Notes under the pieces: generated by a model
Seen by the model: only the letters and a program-made list of their open reading frames with translations
What the model was told of the DNA's origin: nothing
Database searches by the model: none
Made by a program: the position numbers and the translations under genes
Part shown: positions 47,358-57,376 of the stretch, one piece after another
Position numbering within the stretch: the stretch's first letter is position 1
How the letters are laid out: every line of letters starts with the position of its first letter
NCBI GenBank assembly: GCA_033032865.1
Contig: JAWHQI010000049.1
Span: 7,130,001 to 7,194,000 of the forward strand
Origin: Dactylorhiza incarnata
Taxonomy: Eukaryota; Streptophyta; Magnoliopsida; Asparagales; Orchidaceae
Reading direction: 5' to 3'
DNA: 64,000 bases

Positions 47358-47870
47358 TTAGAAACAGCAACAAAATGGAGGTTGTTCTACATAACTTCTT
47401 CTTAAAAAATTCCATTTAGAAATGCACTTTTGACATCCATTTGAAAGACTTTGATCCTTTTGTGGGCAGAATAAGCAAGGAACATTCTAATTACTTCCAA
47501 CCTTGCAACAAGAGCAACGGTTTGATCATAGATAATTCCTTCTTCTTGTCTGTAGCCTTAAGCTACTAGCCTTGCCTTATTTCTGACAATTGTTCAATCG
47601 ACATCAAGTTTATTTCTGAATGCCCACTTAGTTCCCATAATAGGGTAGTTCTTTGGTCTTTAAGCCAATGTCCAAACTTTGCTTCTTTCAAATTGAGCAA
47701 GTTTTTCTTGCATGACAACAATCCAGTGAGGATTATTATTAGCATGTTCAAACTTTTTTGGCTCATATTGAAAGAGAAAGCACAAGAAATTTGCTTCATT
47801 TAGAAATTTGCTTCTTGTTTGAACTCCAACAGATATATCCCCTATCACATGTGAGGTAGGATGATCTTTT
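47358..47870 (-). pseudogene. M reverse transcriptase, N-terminal part
   Basis: Minus strand: FQMDVKSAFLNG and EEVYVEQPP (47370-47450), with upstream QEKLAQFERSKVWTLA (about 47660-47720). Frames change at about 47560 and 47660. It continues to 45630 across L. Confidence 0.82.
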
Positions 47871-48900
47871 AGAGTTACAAACTCAATAGGTGGAGCAATT
47901 GTCTCATTAAAAGAAAAGACAAAATCTTCCTCACGAGCTTATTCTACACATCTTGTTGGTTGATTATCAAGAGCTTGATGAGAGTTTTCAGCTTCACTGA
48001 CTTCTTTTATCAGACTATTGTCATCTGGAGCAAATTCAAATACATCATTAGAATTGGTAGATCATGGAACTTTACTTATAACCAATTCATCCATATGTTT
48101 GGCAACTTCTTTTACCCGCACATTAGGACTTCAAGGAACATATTAGTCTCATCAAAAAACAAAGATGCATTAATTCTTCAATTTTTAAGGTTCTCTTATT
48201 ATAGCATCTGTAGGATTTCCTAGTGGTGGAGTATCCTAAGAAGATTCCTTCATCAACCTTTTTGTCAAATTCGACAAGATGACTTTTGCCATTATTTAAG
48301 ATATAGCAAATGCCTTCAAATATTTTAAAATATGAGATATTTTGGGTCTTTCCTTTCAGCAGTTCATAAAGAGTCTTTTCCTTAGTCTTATGAATTAAAC
48401 TACTATTGAAAACATAGCAAGCAGTGTTAACTGCCTCTTACCAAAAGTATATAGATAGGTTAGCCTCATCAAGTACTTTTCGACCAGATTTTATAAGGGT
48501 TCTATTCTTTCTCGCAGCAACCCCATTTTATTGTGGAGTTCTAGGAGCTGAGAAGCTATACTTGATCGCTTCACCCTCACACATTTCACACATCCTATGA
48601 GACTCACTCATTGTCATGATCACTTCTGATCATAACAACTGAAGTATTTAGTTCATTTTGGATCTATCTAATAAATGACGAGTGGGTCTTAAAGGTGCCA
48701 GCCTTAGTTCTCCTAAAGAACTCCCAAGAGAATCTAGAGAAGTCATTCACAAGTACTAAGGTGTAAGATTTACTACCTAAGCTGGCGACTGAAATAGGTC
48801 CAAAGAAATCCATATGAATTAAATTTAGGATTCTAGGTGAATCGTCTTTACATACTTTCCAAAAGGACACCCTAGTTTACTTACCAAATTGACAAGATCT
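47871..48900 (-). pseudogene. M integrase
   Basis: Minus strand: HMDFFGPISVASLGSKSY (about 48770-48830) with the first DDE aspartate, NDFSRFSWEF, then broken segments to the conserved EAVNTACY (about 48415-48440) and the linker toward RT. The DDE glutamate segment (NGVA-like, near 48530) is degraded. Several frameshifts. Confidence 0.75.
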
Positions 48901-49749
48901 ATAGGGTTTCTCTTTGACGTATTTTCCCGGTGGCAGCCCTCTTACAAGGTTGTTTTTAAAGAGCATGGACACTATTTTGAGATTGAGATGTCCAAGCCTT
49001 ATATGCCCAATTTAGCATTAGTATTTTTTGAAAATAGGCATATATCAATTGTGTTTGAAATAAAATCAACTAGAAAAATATTGCCTTTCCTAATTCTAGT
49101 TAAAACAATATTACCTCAATCTTTACAGATTATTTGGCATTGGTCATATGTGAAGGCTACCTTGAATATGTTATCACACAGTTAGTTAATGCTTATGAGA
49201 TTGTGTTTCAATCCCTCAACATAAGCTACCTTGGTGAAGGTAATATCACCAACACGAATCACCCTATATCATAGGGTTTGTCCACAACTAGAATCACCAA
49301 ACATCACCATGGCACCAAGCATTGATTTGAAGTTTTCCAACAAGCTTTTATCTCTTATAATATGCCCAGAGCATCCACTATCCAGATACCATAGTTGGTT
49401 TGTGGCAGGTCTGGACATTTACTGTTAAACAATTATTTATTAATGGGAACCCAGGTTCTCTTGGGTCCATGGTTCTTAACATAGAGAGTTGCAAAGGAAT
49501 AATTTGGTCTATTCACGAAGGTCCTTGAAGAGGAGATAGTTGGCTGATTGTACCAACAATCCTTCATAAAGTGTCATACCTTATGACAATAATGACACTC
49601 AAACCTATTATATTTTCCTTTTATGTTAATTAGAAGATTTGGAGGAGCTGGCAGTAATGAATTTTGTGTAAAGCCAAAGCTCCTTGCATTCTGATTATGA
49701 TCAACCATATAAGAGTAAAAATGTTGAATAGTATTCAATGTGCGTCGAT
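48901..49749 (-). pseudogene. M protease, GAG-pre-integrase and gag tail
   Basis: Protease motif WYLDSGCSGHI near 49355-49395 keeps D-S-G. Gag tail at 49574-49749 ends FECHYCHKV, half of a zinc knuckle. The rest of gag is displaced by K at 49750. Confidence 0.78.
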
Positions 49750-50968
49750 TGGTTGAAACATGCGTCCTGCGTCTCTTCGTTTGAGAATAACAAATCTCAT
49801 TATATATTTGATCAAGCATGTTTTATGTTTATAGTGTGCAAGAAATACAAGTACAATATCATATTGAACAAGAATAATCGAATGAGAGAAAAAGGATTGA
49901 CGTCATGCTCTAAATGAGTACTATTGCAGGGCAGTAGCCTCTACTACTGGCTGTAGCGATCGTTATAGTGGGACAGCTGGCAAAATACATTCAAATGAAT
50001 ACACGGGCGGGAGCGACAAACCAAAATTTAAAGAAGTTAGCGCGCCATAGTAACTCTATCGCGCGATAATTACTGAATGGCAATCCCGACAATCATCAAC
50101 CTGATTGAGGAGTCAAATGGAGCATAATATTGATATATTAGCATGATCGAATATTGTGCTAATTTGGCGCGATAACTCTATCGAGGCATGGTAGCTATTG
50201 CCTAAAATATGAAATGCGTCTACCATTTTGGACGACTGGAGCGAGAAATTCCATTCCTTAGGGGTACCACGGGGCGGTAACTCCTACGCTAGTGCTAGCT
50301 CACATAATCTATTTAAAAGTCATTCCGCTCCTTTCATATTGAGAACAATTTAACTACAACTCCAAAGAGATTCGTGTGGAGCCTCATCCCCAATGTCCAG
50401 AGCACTCCCTACATCAATCAAGATGCGTAGTGGTTCGGGGGACTATAGTAGAATGATACAAGAAAGGTTGTTTCCTCCCATCTATACGGCAAAGTCTCGA
50501 TCATCGTTTGTATCTCTTTCCTTCTCCTCCGCCACTTTAGGATTTGTGATGGAAATCTCCTTTATTTTGATGATAAACCTTGCGTGAACTTGTTTTAAAT
50601 GTTATTTACTTTCATTGATTTTCTGTGAAAGTTCATTGTGTTTATGCATGGTGTGTGGAACCACTATGTATGGATGTGCTGGTGATATTGGTTATCTTGT
50701 GATTGCGATTGTGTGAGTGTAAGCAAAGCGGAGGTGCGAAGAGGAGGAAGGCGGCCCACATAGTTAATTTAGTTTACTTTCCGTCACGTTCACCAGACAA
50801 ATCAAACCCACTCTTTAAAACTCAGATTAAAGATTTCAATCTCAAGTTTTTCTCTAAAGATAACTCCACCCCGTCATGTTTCACGTGAGATCGATACTCG
50901 AGGGTAACTCATCATTTTATATTACTTGAACGACCGGTGCACTTGCCGAGTTTGCATCAAGAATGTCA
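49750..50968 (+). mobile_element. LTR K in M gag
   Basis: Starts TGGTTGAAACATG at 49750 (like TGTTGGAACATG of J) and ends GTTTGCATCA at 50968. The last 250 bp match the end of L (GAGATCGATACTCGAGGG, ACTTGCCGAGTTTGCATCA). U3 carries TAACTCTATCGCGCG / GCGATAA words. No TSD found. Gypsy-type by its end sequence. Confidence 0.65.
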
Positions 50969-51819
50969 CGGTGTAGGTCTTTGAGTCTAATGACATTGAA
51001 AAAAGGGTATGAACTTTACACAATGTCGTCGTACACAAATTGTATAATGATACAATAAGGGTAGTGGTTCGTGGGACTATAGTAGAATATACTACTGCCA
51101 TACCCATTCATTGATATGAAATGTGAATTCACGTGAGTAGATGACTTGTATGTGAAATAGTTATATTTGATGGTCTGTTAGACTCATGCACGTGATTAGG
51201 ATGTCGTGTGTGAGACTCGACTGCATACATATTGCACAAGTAGAACATTTTATTTGATGATCAACTTAGAGCATGGTTGTTGATTGTGACATGCAGATTA
51301 GTGCTTGATATGCATGTTTATATATTTTTCATATGCATACGAAGTGCTGACTTATAGGGTGAGGTGGTTCCCCGGGGTCCACTAGGATGACCGGGAGAAG
51401 TGAGATTGTTACATACAACTCATATCTGATAATCGTGTACCTTTCATGTTGATTTTGTTGCAGGGCAAGGTTATAATGCTGGAGCGTGCTAACAGGCTAT
51501 AAAATCCAAGACTCATGAAGTATTTACCCTTCTCCTCTTTTGAAGGATTTCCTTTGCATTTGTTCTGTCCTACGAGCCGAGGTAGCTTAGGACATTTTGT
51601 ATGTTTTGTATGGCCATAAGTCTAAAGACTATTGTAATTTTATTAATAGAAATGTGGCCACTCTTGGTTATTTGTCTTAAGGTTTTTGATGTGCTATTGC
51701 TAGCTTTATTTGTATGGAGTTTTACTTGTATACCTTCTTTTAATGTTGACATTATGATGGGTGTATGTTGTGGGGCTTGGCCAGACCCATACTATACGGT
51801 TGTTATGATGGAGGTGTTA
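50969..51819 (+). mobile_element. LTR tail Q
   Basis: Non-coding stretch ending TTATGATGGAGGTGTTATA, like the GTGTTACA end of chromovirus LTRs, with GGCTATAAAATCC at about 51495-51507 and a TTGTTGCAG|GGCAAGG acceptor-like site near 51460-51475. The front is cut off by K. Confidence 0.4.
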
Positions 51820-51946
51820 TAGTCCTCTTCATCCATTCCTAACTTCATTCAATCATATAATTAGAGGCTTTCTTTAGACCTTCAAATCCAAATCTTTTTG
51901 GCATGTCAGAAACTTACTTGCTTTTACACACAAAGTTGTCATCATC

Positions 51947-51954
51947 GTGTGTGT

Positions 51955-51985
<31 letters not shown>

Positions 51986-51987
51986 GG
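51947..51987. repeat. (GT)n followed by G-run
   Basis: About 11 GT units then 19 G, inside the degraded RT of R. Confidence 0.9.
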
Positions 51988-52563
51988 GTGGATTCCAAGA
52001 AAATATGTGAGTTCACTTATCAAGCTCATTTCAAATTTATTTTGCATCACTTTAACAACTTTCTTGCTTACTAGTTCATTACTAGAATAAAAAATGATAT
52101 CATCAACACAAATATGTAAAATAATGAATTCATGATGTATTTGTTTAATAAAAGGGTTGTATTTGTTCTTCCTATCGTAAAACCAATTTCAATAAGAAAG
52201 AAAGTTTGACGAGCATACCTTGCATGAGCTGCTTGGTTTAAATCATATAAAACTTTTTCAAATATATAAACATTGTTTGGAAATTCACTATTTATAAAAC
52301 TTGGGATTTGAAGGTCCATATCTACACTCATGATCAGTCCAATTGTCCTTAGGTTTGTAAATGTTCGGATTTTTTACAACTTGGGATGATGGAGAATATC
52401 GTGTCTCAACCATGTTTAAAACGTCCATATCTAAATTCATAAGGAAACATTTCATCCTAGTTCTCCAATATGTGTAATTCATACCCTTGAACATAGGTTG
52501 ACGAGATATAGTGTGACCCTCATTGAAAGCATAGCCATGGTTTGTCATTCGTACTTCAGGCAA
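51988..52563 (-). pseudogene. Copia R: gag N-terminus fused to RT by deletion
   Basis: Minus strand 52331-52563: gag start with FKGMNYTYWRTRMKCFL and NWTDHEC. Directly adjoining 51988-52331: RT with FINSEFPNNVYIFEKVLYDL, then CVDDIIF (YVDD variant) and ELTYFLGI. Everything between gag codon about 75 and the RT palm is missing. Confidence 0.75.
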
Positions 52564-52585
52564 TTAAACCGACTAAGAGTAATAT

Positions 52586-53011
52586 CTTTGATACAACATA
52601 TTGTATCGAGAAGCAAATTTAAAGAAGTGGGATGAATAGAGTTTATATCTAATTCTTAATTTTTTTTACAAGTCAATTTAATATGCAGCGGAAATATATA
52701 ATTTTGACATTATTAAATCGTAACTATTTAAATGATGATAACAAATTTCTTTTCATTCACATAAAGATCGAAGGCAATGAATAATAAAGCTTTGGTGTTT
52801 TATATAGTGATTCACACCTCAAATCAGCTGGTCCTAGCTAATTCTCCCCTGAATTTGTCATAACCCTCTCCTCCCTGGAGAACCCCTAGCCCTAAACCCA
52901 AAGTTTAGTCGCCGCAACACCGAAGATTTCCACTCCCAAGATATCTCAAAGGTCAAGTGGCTCAGCAATGCGAAGTCACGTGATTACAACAATCAAAGAG
53001 AGTAAAACAAT
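52586..53011 (-). repeat. PBS and 5' LTR start of R (minus-oriented)
   Basis: Element strand TTGTATCAAAG (52586-52596) is a degenerate PBS next to an LTR whose end starts at TG 52602 (plus strand) and carries GGGATGAATAGAG, the usual LTR-end motif here. The LTR is interrupted by the TRIM at 53012 and seems to continue after 53460; its outer end is not resolved. Confidence 0.55.
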
Positions 53012-53291
53012 AAGAGGGGTACCAGCATCCTAAACTTGACCCATGGCGTCTTTGCTACTTATTTAAAAGAAAAAAGTAGCACCCTTTTCATAAGTTTGAG
53101 CTTATGGACCAGTTGGGTATGCGCTTGATCCTTGAATTGGTATCAGAGGAAGTCATGGGATCGAGACCAAAGGGGGGCTGCTTTAGCTGTCTGATCTCCC
53201 GTAAATCAATTACCTCGTCAACTTCTGTGAGTTCAACGGGTCAGTGGGCGTCGGGTGATGGCGGGTTGGGCTAGACGTTGAGGGGGGGGGG

Positions 53292-53334
<43 letters not shown>

Positions 53335-53459
53335 TTGTTGGGGTGCCAACATCCTTCACTTGACCCATAACGCCTTTGCTACTTATTTAAAAGAAAAAAA
53401 GTGGCACTCTTTCCATAAGTTTGAGCTTATAGACCTATTGGGTATGCGCTTGATTCTAG
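53012..53459 (+). mobile_element. TRIM (terminal-repeat retrotransposon in miniature)
   Basis: 448 bp. Two terminal direct repeats of about 123 bp (53012-53134 and 53336-53459) share GACCCAT, TTTGCTACTTATTTAAAAG, TAAGTTTGAGCTTAT and TATGCGCTTGAT. PBS TGGTATCAGAGG at 53138-53149 follows the first repeat; a G-run of about 50 bp (53282-53333, one A) stands as PPT before the second repeat. The 190-bp interior has no ORF. TSD not identified. Confidence 0.85.
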
Positions 53460-54267
53460 AGAAAAAGATGCAAAAGATCTAAAACTCTCTCAAACAGATG
53501 TCAAAGGAAGAAGATGAATGTTTGATTGAATATTACAATTGGAAAATGGTTTATTTGATTCATCAATGTTTGTCATTAAAATGTCCATGATACTAGAATC
53601 GTTGTAACAAATATAGTTTTATCTTTTTATTCTCTTGTCGCCTGCAATATGCAGTTACTGGATCTAGCTTTAAGCTACGTGATAAATTAAGAAAGAAATG
53701 CAGCTTGGTCCAGGCTCCAGCAAAGGACTGAATTCTGCATCTATTTTATAATATGTTTCATTTTAACTTAGATTTATAATCATTTCTGCTAAATTTGTTA
53801 TCTGTTCTTTGTAAACTCTGAAAACAATCACTAAAATTATAGCCTGTCTCAAATAGTTTTTTCGATTGATTAAAAGCATGCCTAATTTACATCATGTAAT
53901 TTTTGCATTGTAGAATAAGCTGAATCAAAGAAATGCCACGGAATTCATTGAGAGAAGTGATTGGTAGCTCTTGCACGCCTCAAGAGGAGGTCATGAGCTC
54001 AGAAAAATGATTGATTCTTGGTTCAAATAGTTCAGCGTGGATGCCCAACAAAAGAGGTGTACAGTTGATGATTTTAAGAGGAGCAACAAAACTTCAGGAA
54101 TACAATAGTTTTTCGACTTCTTGTTTGTTCTAAGATGTTGTTGAGACATGAGACACATTTTGTTTAGTAAATGTAAATAGTGTTTAGTATTTCCTAATCA
54201 ATTGTAAAAAAATGTCACCACACTCATGTATTACCAAACATTCAAATTGTGTTTCTGTTGATGACCA
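53460..54267. other. AT-rich DNA with two possible exon remnants
   Basis: After ATATGCAG near 53656 an open segment reads TGSSFKLRDKLRKKCSLVQA then stops at about 53728. After TTGTAG near 53913 another reads NKLNQRNATEFIERSDW then stops. Both follow acceptor-like AG on the plus strand. I recognise neither; a decayed gene is possible but unproved. Confidence 0.25.
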
Positions 54268-54380
54268 TAAAAAGGGGGCAGCCTGATGCACAAAGCATCC
54301 CGACACAACGAGGGTCCAGGGAAGGGTCCCACCACAATGGCGAAAGGTGCAAACCTTACAAGCATTTTTGCCAGATAAGG
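54268..54380 (-). mobile_element. Au-type SINE, 3' part
   Basis: Minus strand: GGGACCCTTCCCTGGACCCT, GGGATGCTTTGTGCATC and GGCTGCCCCCTTTTT, the conserved 3' body of plant Au SINEs, with the weaker upstream part (AACCTTACAAGC region) to about 54380. The Pol III promoter part is missing. Confidence 0.8.
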
Positions 54381-55190
54381 TTTGTCTACATTTCACCTTT
54401 GTGATGAGTCCCACCCCTCACTTCATAATCGTAAATAAAAAAAATCTTCCAAGCAGAACTCCATCACAAACTATAGTTCGTGATCACTTCATTCACAAAC
54501 CACAATTCACAAACATATCATTGACAACCACATTGTTCACAATCGTCAATGTGGCTCCAAACAGACTTATTGATCCAAACTTCAATCTAATCGATTCTGA
54601 AATCAAAGTATGATGCATACATAGATTGAAATTAATGTACAATCAATCTTTATAGAGCACACTAAGTACATCAAAAGCAATTTGATGATTGTGATCCAAT
54701 GTAAAATAATTTTCATAAGATAAAATAAATGTAAAGGGTTGGCTTGACAAATCTAATGCTCTATGTTAACCAAATCAAGTTCAAATTTTACGAAACAAAC
54801 AAGCATGTCAATAAGATCATGAATTTCAAGATTTTCCAAAATCACAAGTCAGGATGAAGACCTAATGGTCAAAACAACGATCTAATGTTGATTGAAATTA
54901 AATATGATGCATACATAGAATTTAGTGTAAACAGTAATGGTGAAAAACTAATGGTAGCATTAGAGTTAGAGCTGCAAAAAAAATCTATTTTGAAAAAGCT
55001 GAAACTGTTTGAAAACTCTCTAGTTAAATTCTTTTCAAAAATGTGTTTATGTTTTTTGGTTTGGAAGAACAGTTTTTAATAATAATTATTTAGCTTTTTA
55101 ATAATAAGAGCATGTCTTATACTAATCATTTATTGCATAGATAAATATTATTGAAATCCTCAATAAGCAAGTTACAAAAGGTCAGAGACA
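54381..55190. other. AT-rich low-copy DNA, no feature seen
   Basis: No ORF of interest, no LTR-like ends. Mostly A/T-rich words. Confidence 0.5.
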
Positions 55191-56164
55191 AAGGGTCTGT
55201 TTGGGACAGCTCTGGCGGATTGAGAAGTGATTTTTCAACCGCCAGAGCTATTTTTAAGGTGTTTGGAAGAGCTCTTCTAAAGAGCTCTTTGAGGAGCACT
55301 TATTTTAAAATAGGTATTCGTGAAAAGCTGGCTCCTCCCCACTTCCGCGGTTTAGGTATCGCTCCCCGCAAACAGCTCTTCCCGATTCCGCCCCCGACTT
55401 CCCCCGTTCCCGTCCAGATTTCGCGCAGGTCGTTCGACCTTCTTCCCGATCCAGCCCGTCCGGTGCCTCCTCTCCCTCCGGCGAGGTGCTCTTTCCTTCA
55501 CCGTCCGTCTCTCCTCCCTCCGGCGAGCCCTATCCGACTGCTTTCGAAACCCTAGCTCCGACTGCGAGGGAGATCTCCTCCTCCTCACTGCTGCAGCTTT
55601 TCATTACTTTTCCTCCTCCTCACTGTAAGGCGTTCTCCTCTTTCGTTTTAATCAATTTTGAAATTGGGATTTTTCTTGGGATTTTTTAAAGCTCCGACTG
55701 TGCTTTCTTTGGGATATATGCTTTAGAGGGGATATATGCTTTAGAGGGGATATATGCATTGAAATTTTCTTCATCTGTATGAGTGATTATCATGCATGCT
55801 CATCATCAGAAGTGAACATTGTGGCATTCAGTTCTTTTGCTCAAGCCAAACAATGTGATTGATTATCAGCATCTCTTTTCTTTTTTAATAGCCAATTAAT
55901 ATTTGAGAACAATATTTATTTTTATTGATGTCTTTAATTGTTTAAGAACAATATATATTAATATTTTTGTTTAAAAAAACAGCTCTCAAAAAGCTGTTCT
56001 ACCAAACAGTTTTATTTGAAAAAACTTTGTTCAATCAGCGCTTATGCACAGACCATCCAAACAGCCTGCAGCTTTTCATAACAGCTCCTCAAAAAGCTCT
56101 GTTTAAAAAGCTCTGTTCAATCAGCAGCTTCTCAATCCGCAGCAGCTCTCCCAAACAGACCCTT
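55191..56164. mobile_element. Non-autonomous DNA transposon (hAT-like) with gene-like interior
   Basis: Terminal inverted repeats of about 37 bp with few mismatches: AAGGGTCTGTTTGGGA at 55191 and its complement ending 56164, both continuing to GCGGATTGAGAAG. Subterminal AGAGCTCTT words are repeated. The interior 55330-55625 is GC-rich, reading like a plant 5' exon (AAACCCTAGCTCCG, then CACT|GTAAGG donor-like at 55625). A short tandem repeat of GGATATATGCTTTAGAG lies at 55708-55755. TSD not clear, so the superfamily is tentative. Confidence 0.72.
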
Positions 56165-56345
56165 AAAAAGGGCGGCCACCATGGAAATATAGGTTTTACC
56201 ACCGCCATCAGCACCCCAAACAGGGCCATAATGCAATCTCTAACGAGCACTAATGGCATATCAAAGGCAAATTTCTCCAGATATTCAGCTATTAGATTTG
56301 CTATATCTACCACTTTTAGTATCCTTTTAGAGTTTTAGGATATGA
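56165..56345 (-). pseudogene. Unrecognised coding-like fragment
   Basis: On the minus strand an open stretch reads VVDIANLIAEYLEKFAFD then MPLVLVRDCIMALF. It runs into GGGGTGCTGATGGCGGTGG, which may be another transposon end (GGCCCTGTTTGG). No family recognised. Confidence 0.3.
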
Positions 56346-56454
56346 AAATCTGCCAAGAAAAATAAACAAGAAATAAGAAGAATAAGTTGTTACTGATTTA
56401 TTCAGTAAATTTGCTCGCAAATTACATTTCATTGCAATTATTGTGAACATTATA

Positions 56455-56527
56455 CTATAAAAGTGGCAGCCCGGTGCACCAAGCATCCCAACGCGAGGGT
56501 GCAGGGAAGGGTCCCACACAAGGTTGA
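56455..56527 (-). mobile_element. Au-type SINE, 3' tail
   Basis: Minus strand GGGACCCTTCCCTGCACCCT, GGGATGCTTGGTGCACCGGG, CTGCCACTTTTATAG. 5' truncated. It lies about 130 bp past the CTU1 stop, in its likely 3' untranslated region. Confidence 0.8.
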
Positions 56528-56658
56528 AATGTAAATAATTTGCGTGCTTATTATATTTATTTCACAATGGAACCACAATGCCATGGAGATTTCCTTCCAG
56601 CTCAATGTTTGGTGCGATTCCCAAAATTTTGGTTAACAAGTCCAACGGAGAAATATAC

Positions 56659-56841
56659 TTAGAAGTCCAAGGTTCCGCATGGCTTGCTTTGTAAAATTGG
56701 TCTCTCAACTTCTCGCTCTATGCGTGTTGGTTCTTCATCTTGCCTTCCGCATCCATCATTGCCAGCTTTGACGCGGCTTATTCCCAGCTTTGGTAAACCA
56801 CGATTCAGCCCTTCAAGTAACACGCATGCTTTGCATAATTT
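56659..56841 (-). CDS. CTU1: Terminal exon of cytoplasmic tRNA 2-thiolation protein 1
   Basis: 60 codons plus stop (TAA at 56659-56661), beginning after a canonical acceptor TATTTGCAG (56842-56850). It reads [20 protein letters not shown] and ends KPCGTLDF. The [16 protein letters not shown] zinc-ribbon segment and the C-terminal CG(S/T)LDF are diagnostic for CTU1/NCS6 (ROL5 in Arabidopsis), the ATP-pyrophosphatase that with CTU2 adds sulfur to U34 of cytosolic tRNAs. The final Cys pair is part of its C-terminal zinc site. The ATPase exons are not in this window: the upstream intron is entered by LTR T at 57377. Either the gene has a very large TE-filled intron or this is a stranded 3' exon. 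No lesion is seen in the exon. Confidence 0.85.
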   Translation of the reverse strand, partial: KLCKACVLLEGLNRGLPKLGISRVKAGNDGCGRQDEEPTRIEREVERPILQSKPCGTLDF

Positions 56842-57325
56842 CTGCAAATAAAAGAAAGATAAGCATCTAATTTCAGAACAAACTTTCATACAAAAATGAA
56901 TACAACTGCAAACATCCATCTCTCTCTCTCTTACATATACATGTATATGTATACATGTAGATATATACATGCATATTCATATATAGATATATATAGATAT
57001 ATATAGATAGATAGATATATAGAGATATTGCTACCGTGCGGGCGGACGGGCAATGGTCAAAACAACTCCAAATCAAAAAATGATCAACATGAAAGTTGTA
57101 AATCTCGTCGAGCCGAACAACTTTCATGTTGATCACTTTTTCATTGGGAGTTGTTTTGACATTTGATTTGGGGCTCGAAATGTGGGGCGGCAAGACTGCT
57201 ACAGTAGACCTACGAAAAAACCGATTTCGGGCTCGGATTTGGGGGTCAAGATGGCTCCAAATCGAAAATGAAAATGGGATGCTCGTACACCTGCACCTAA
57301 GCTAGCCCGCATATGAAGGCTTCCC

Positions 57326-57356
<31 letters not shown>

Positions 57357-57376
57357 ATGTATAGATGTATAGATAT
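56842..57376 (-). other. CTU1 intron remnant with foldback
   Basis: TATATAGA/GATATATA microsatellites at 56930-57030 and 57328-57375. A 44-bp inverted repeat lies at 57056-57100 and 57116-57160 (arms around AACTTTCATGTTGATCA, 3-4 mismatches, 15-bp loop). No ORF. Confidence 0.55.
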
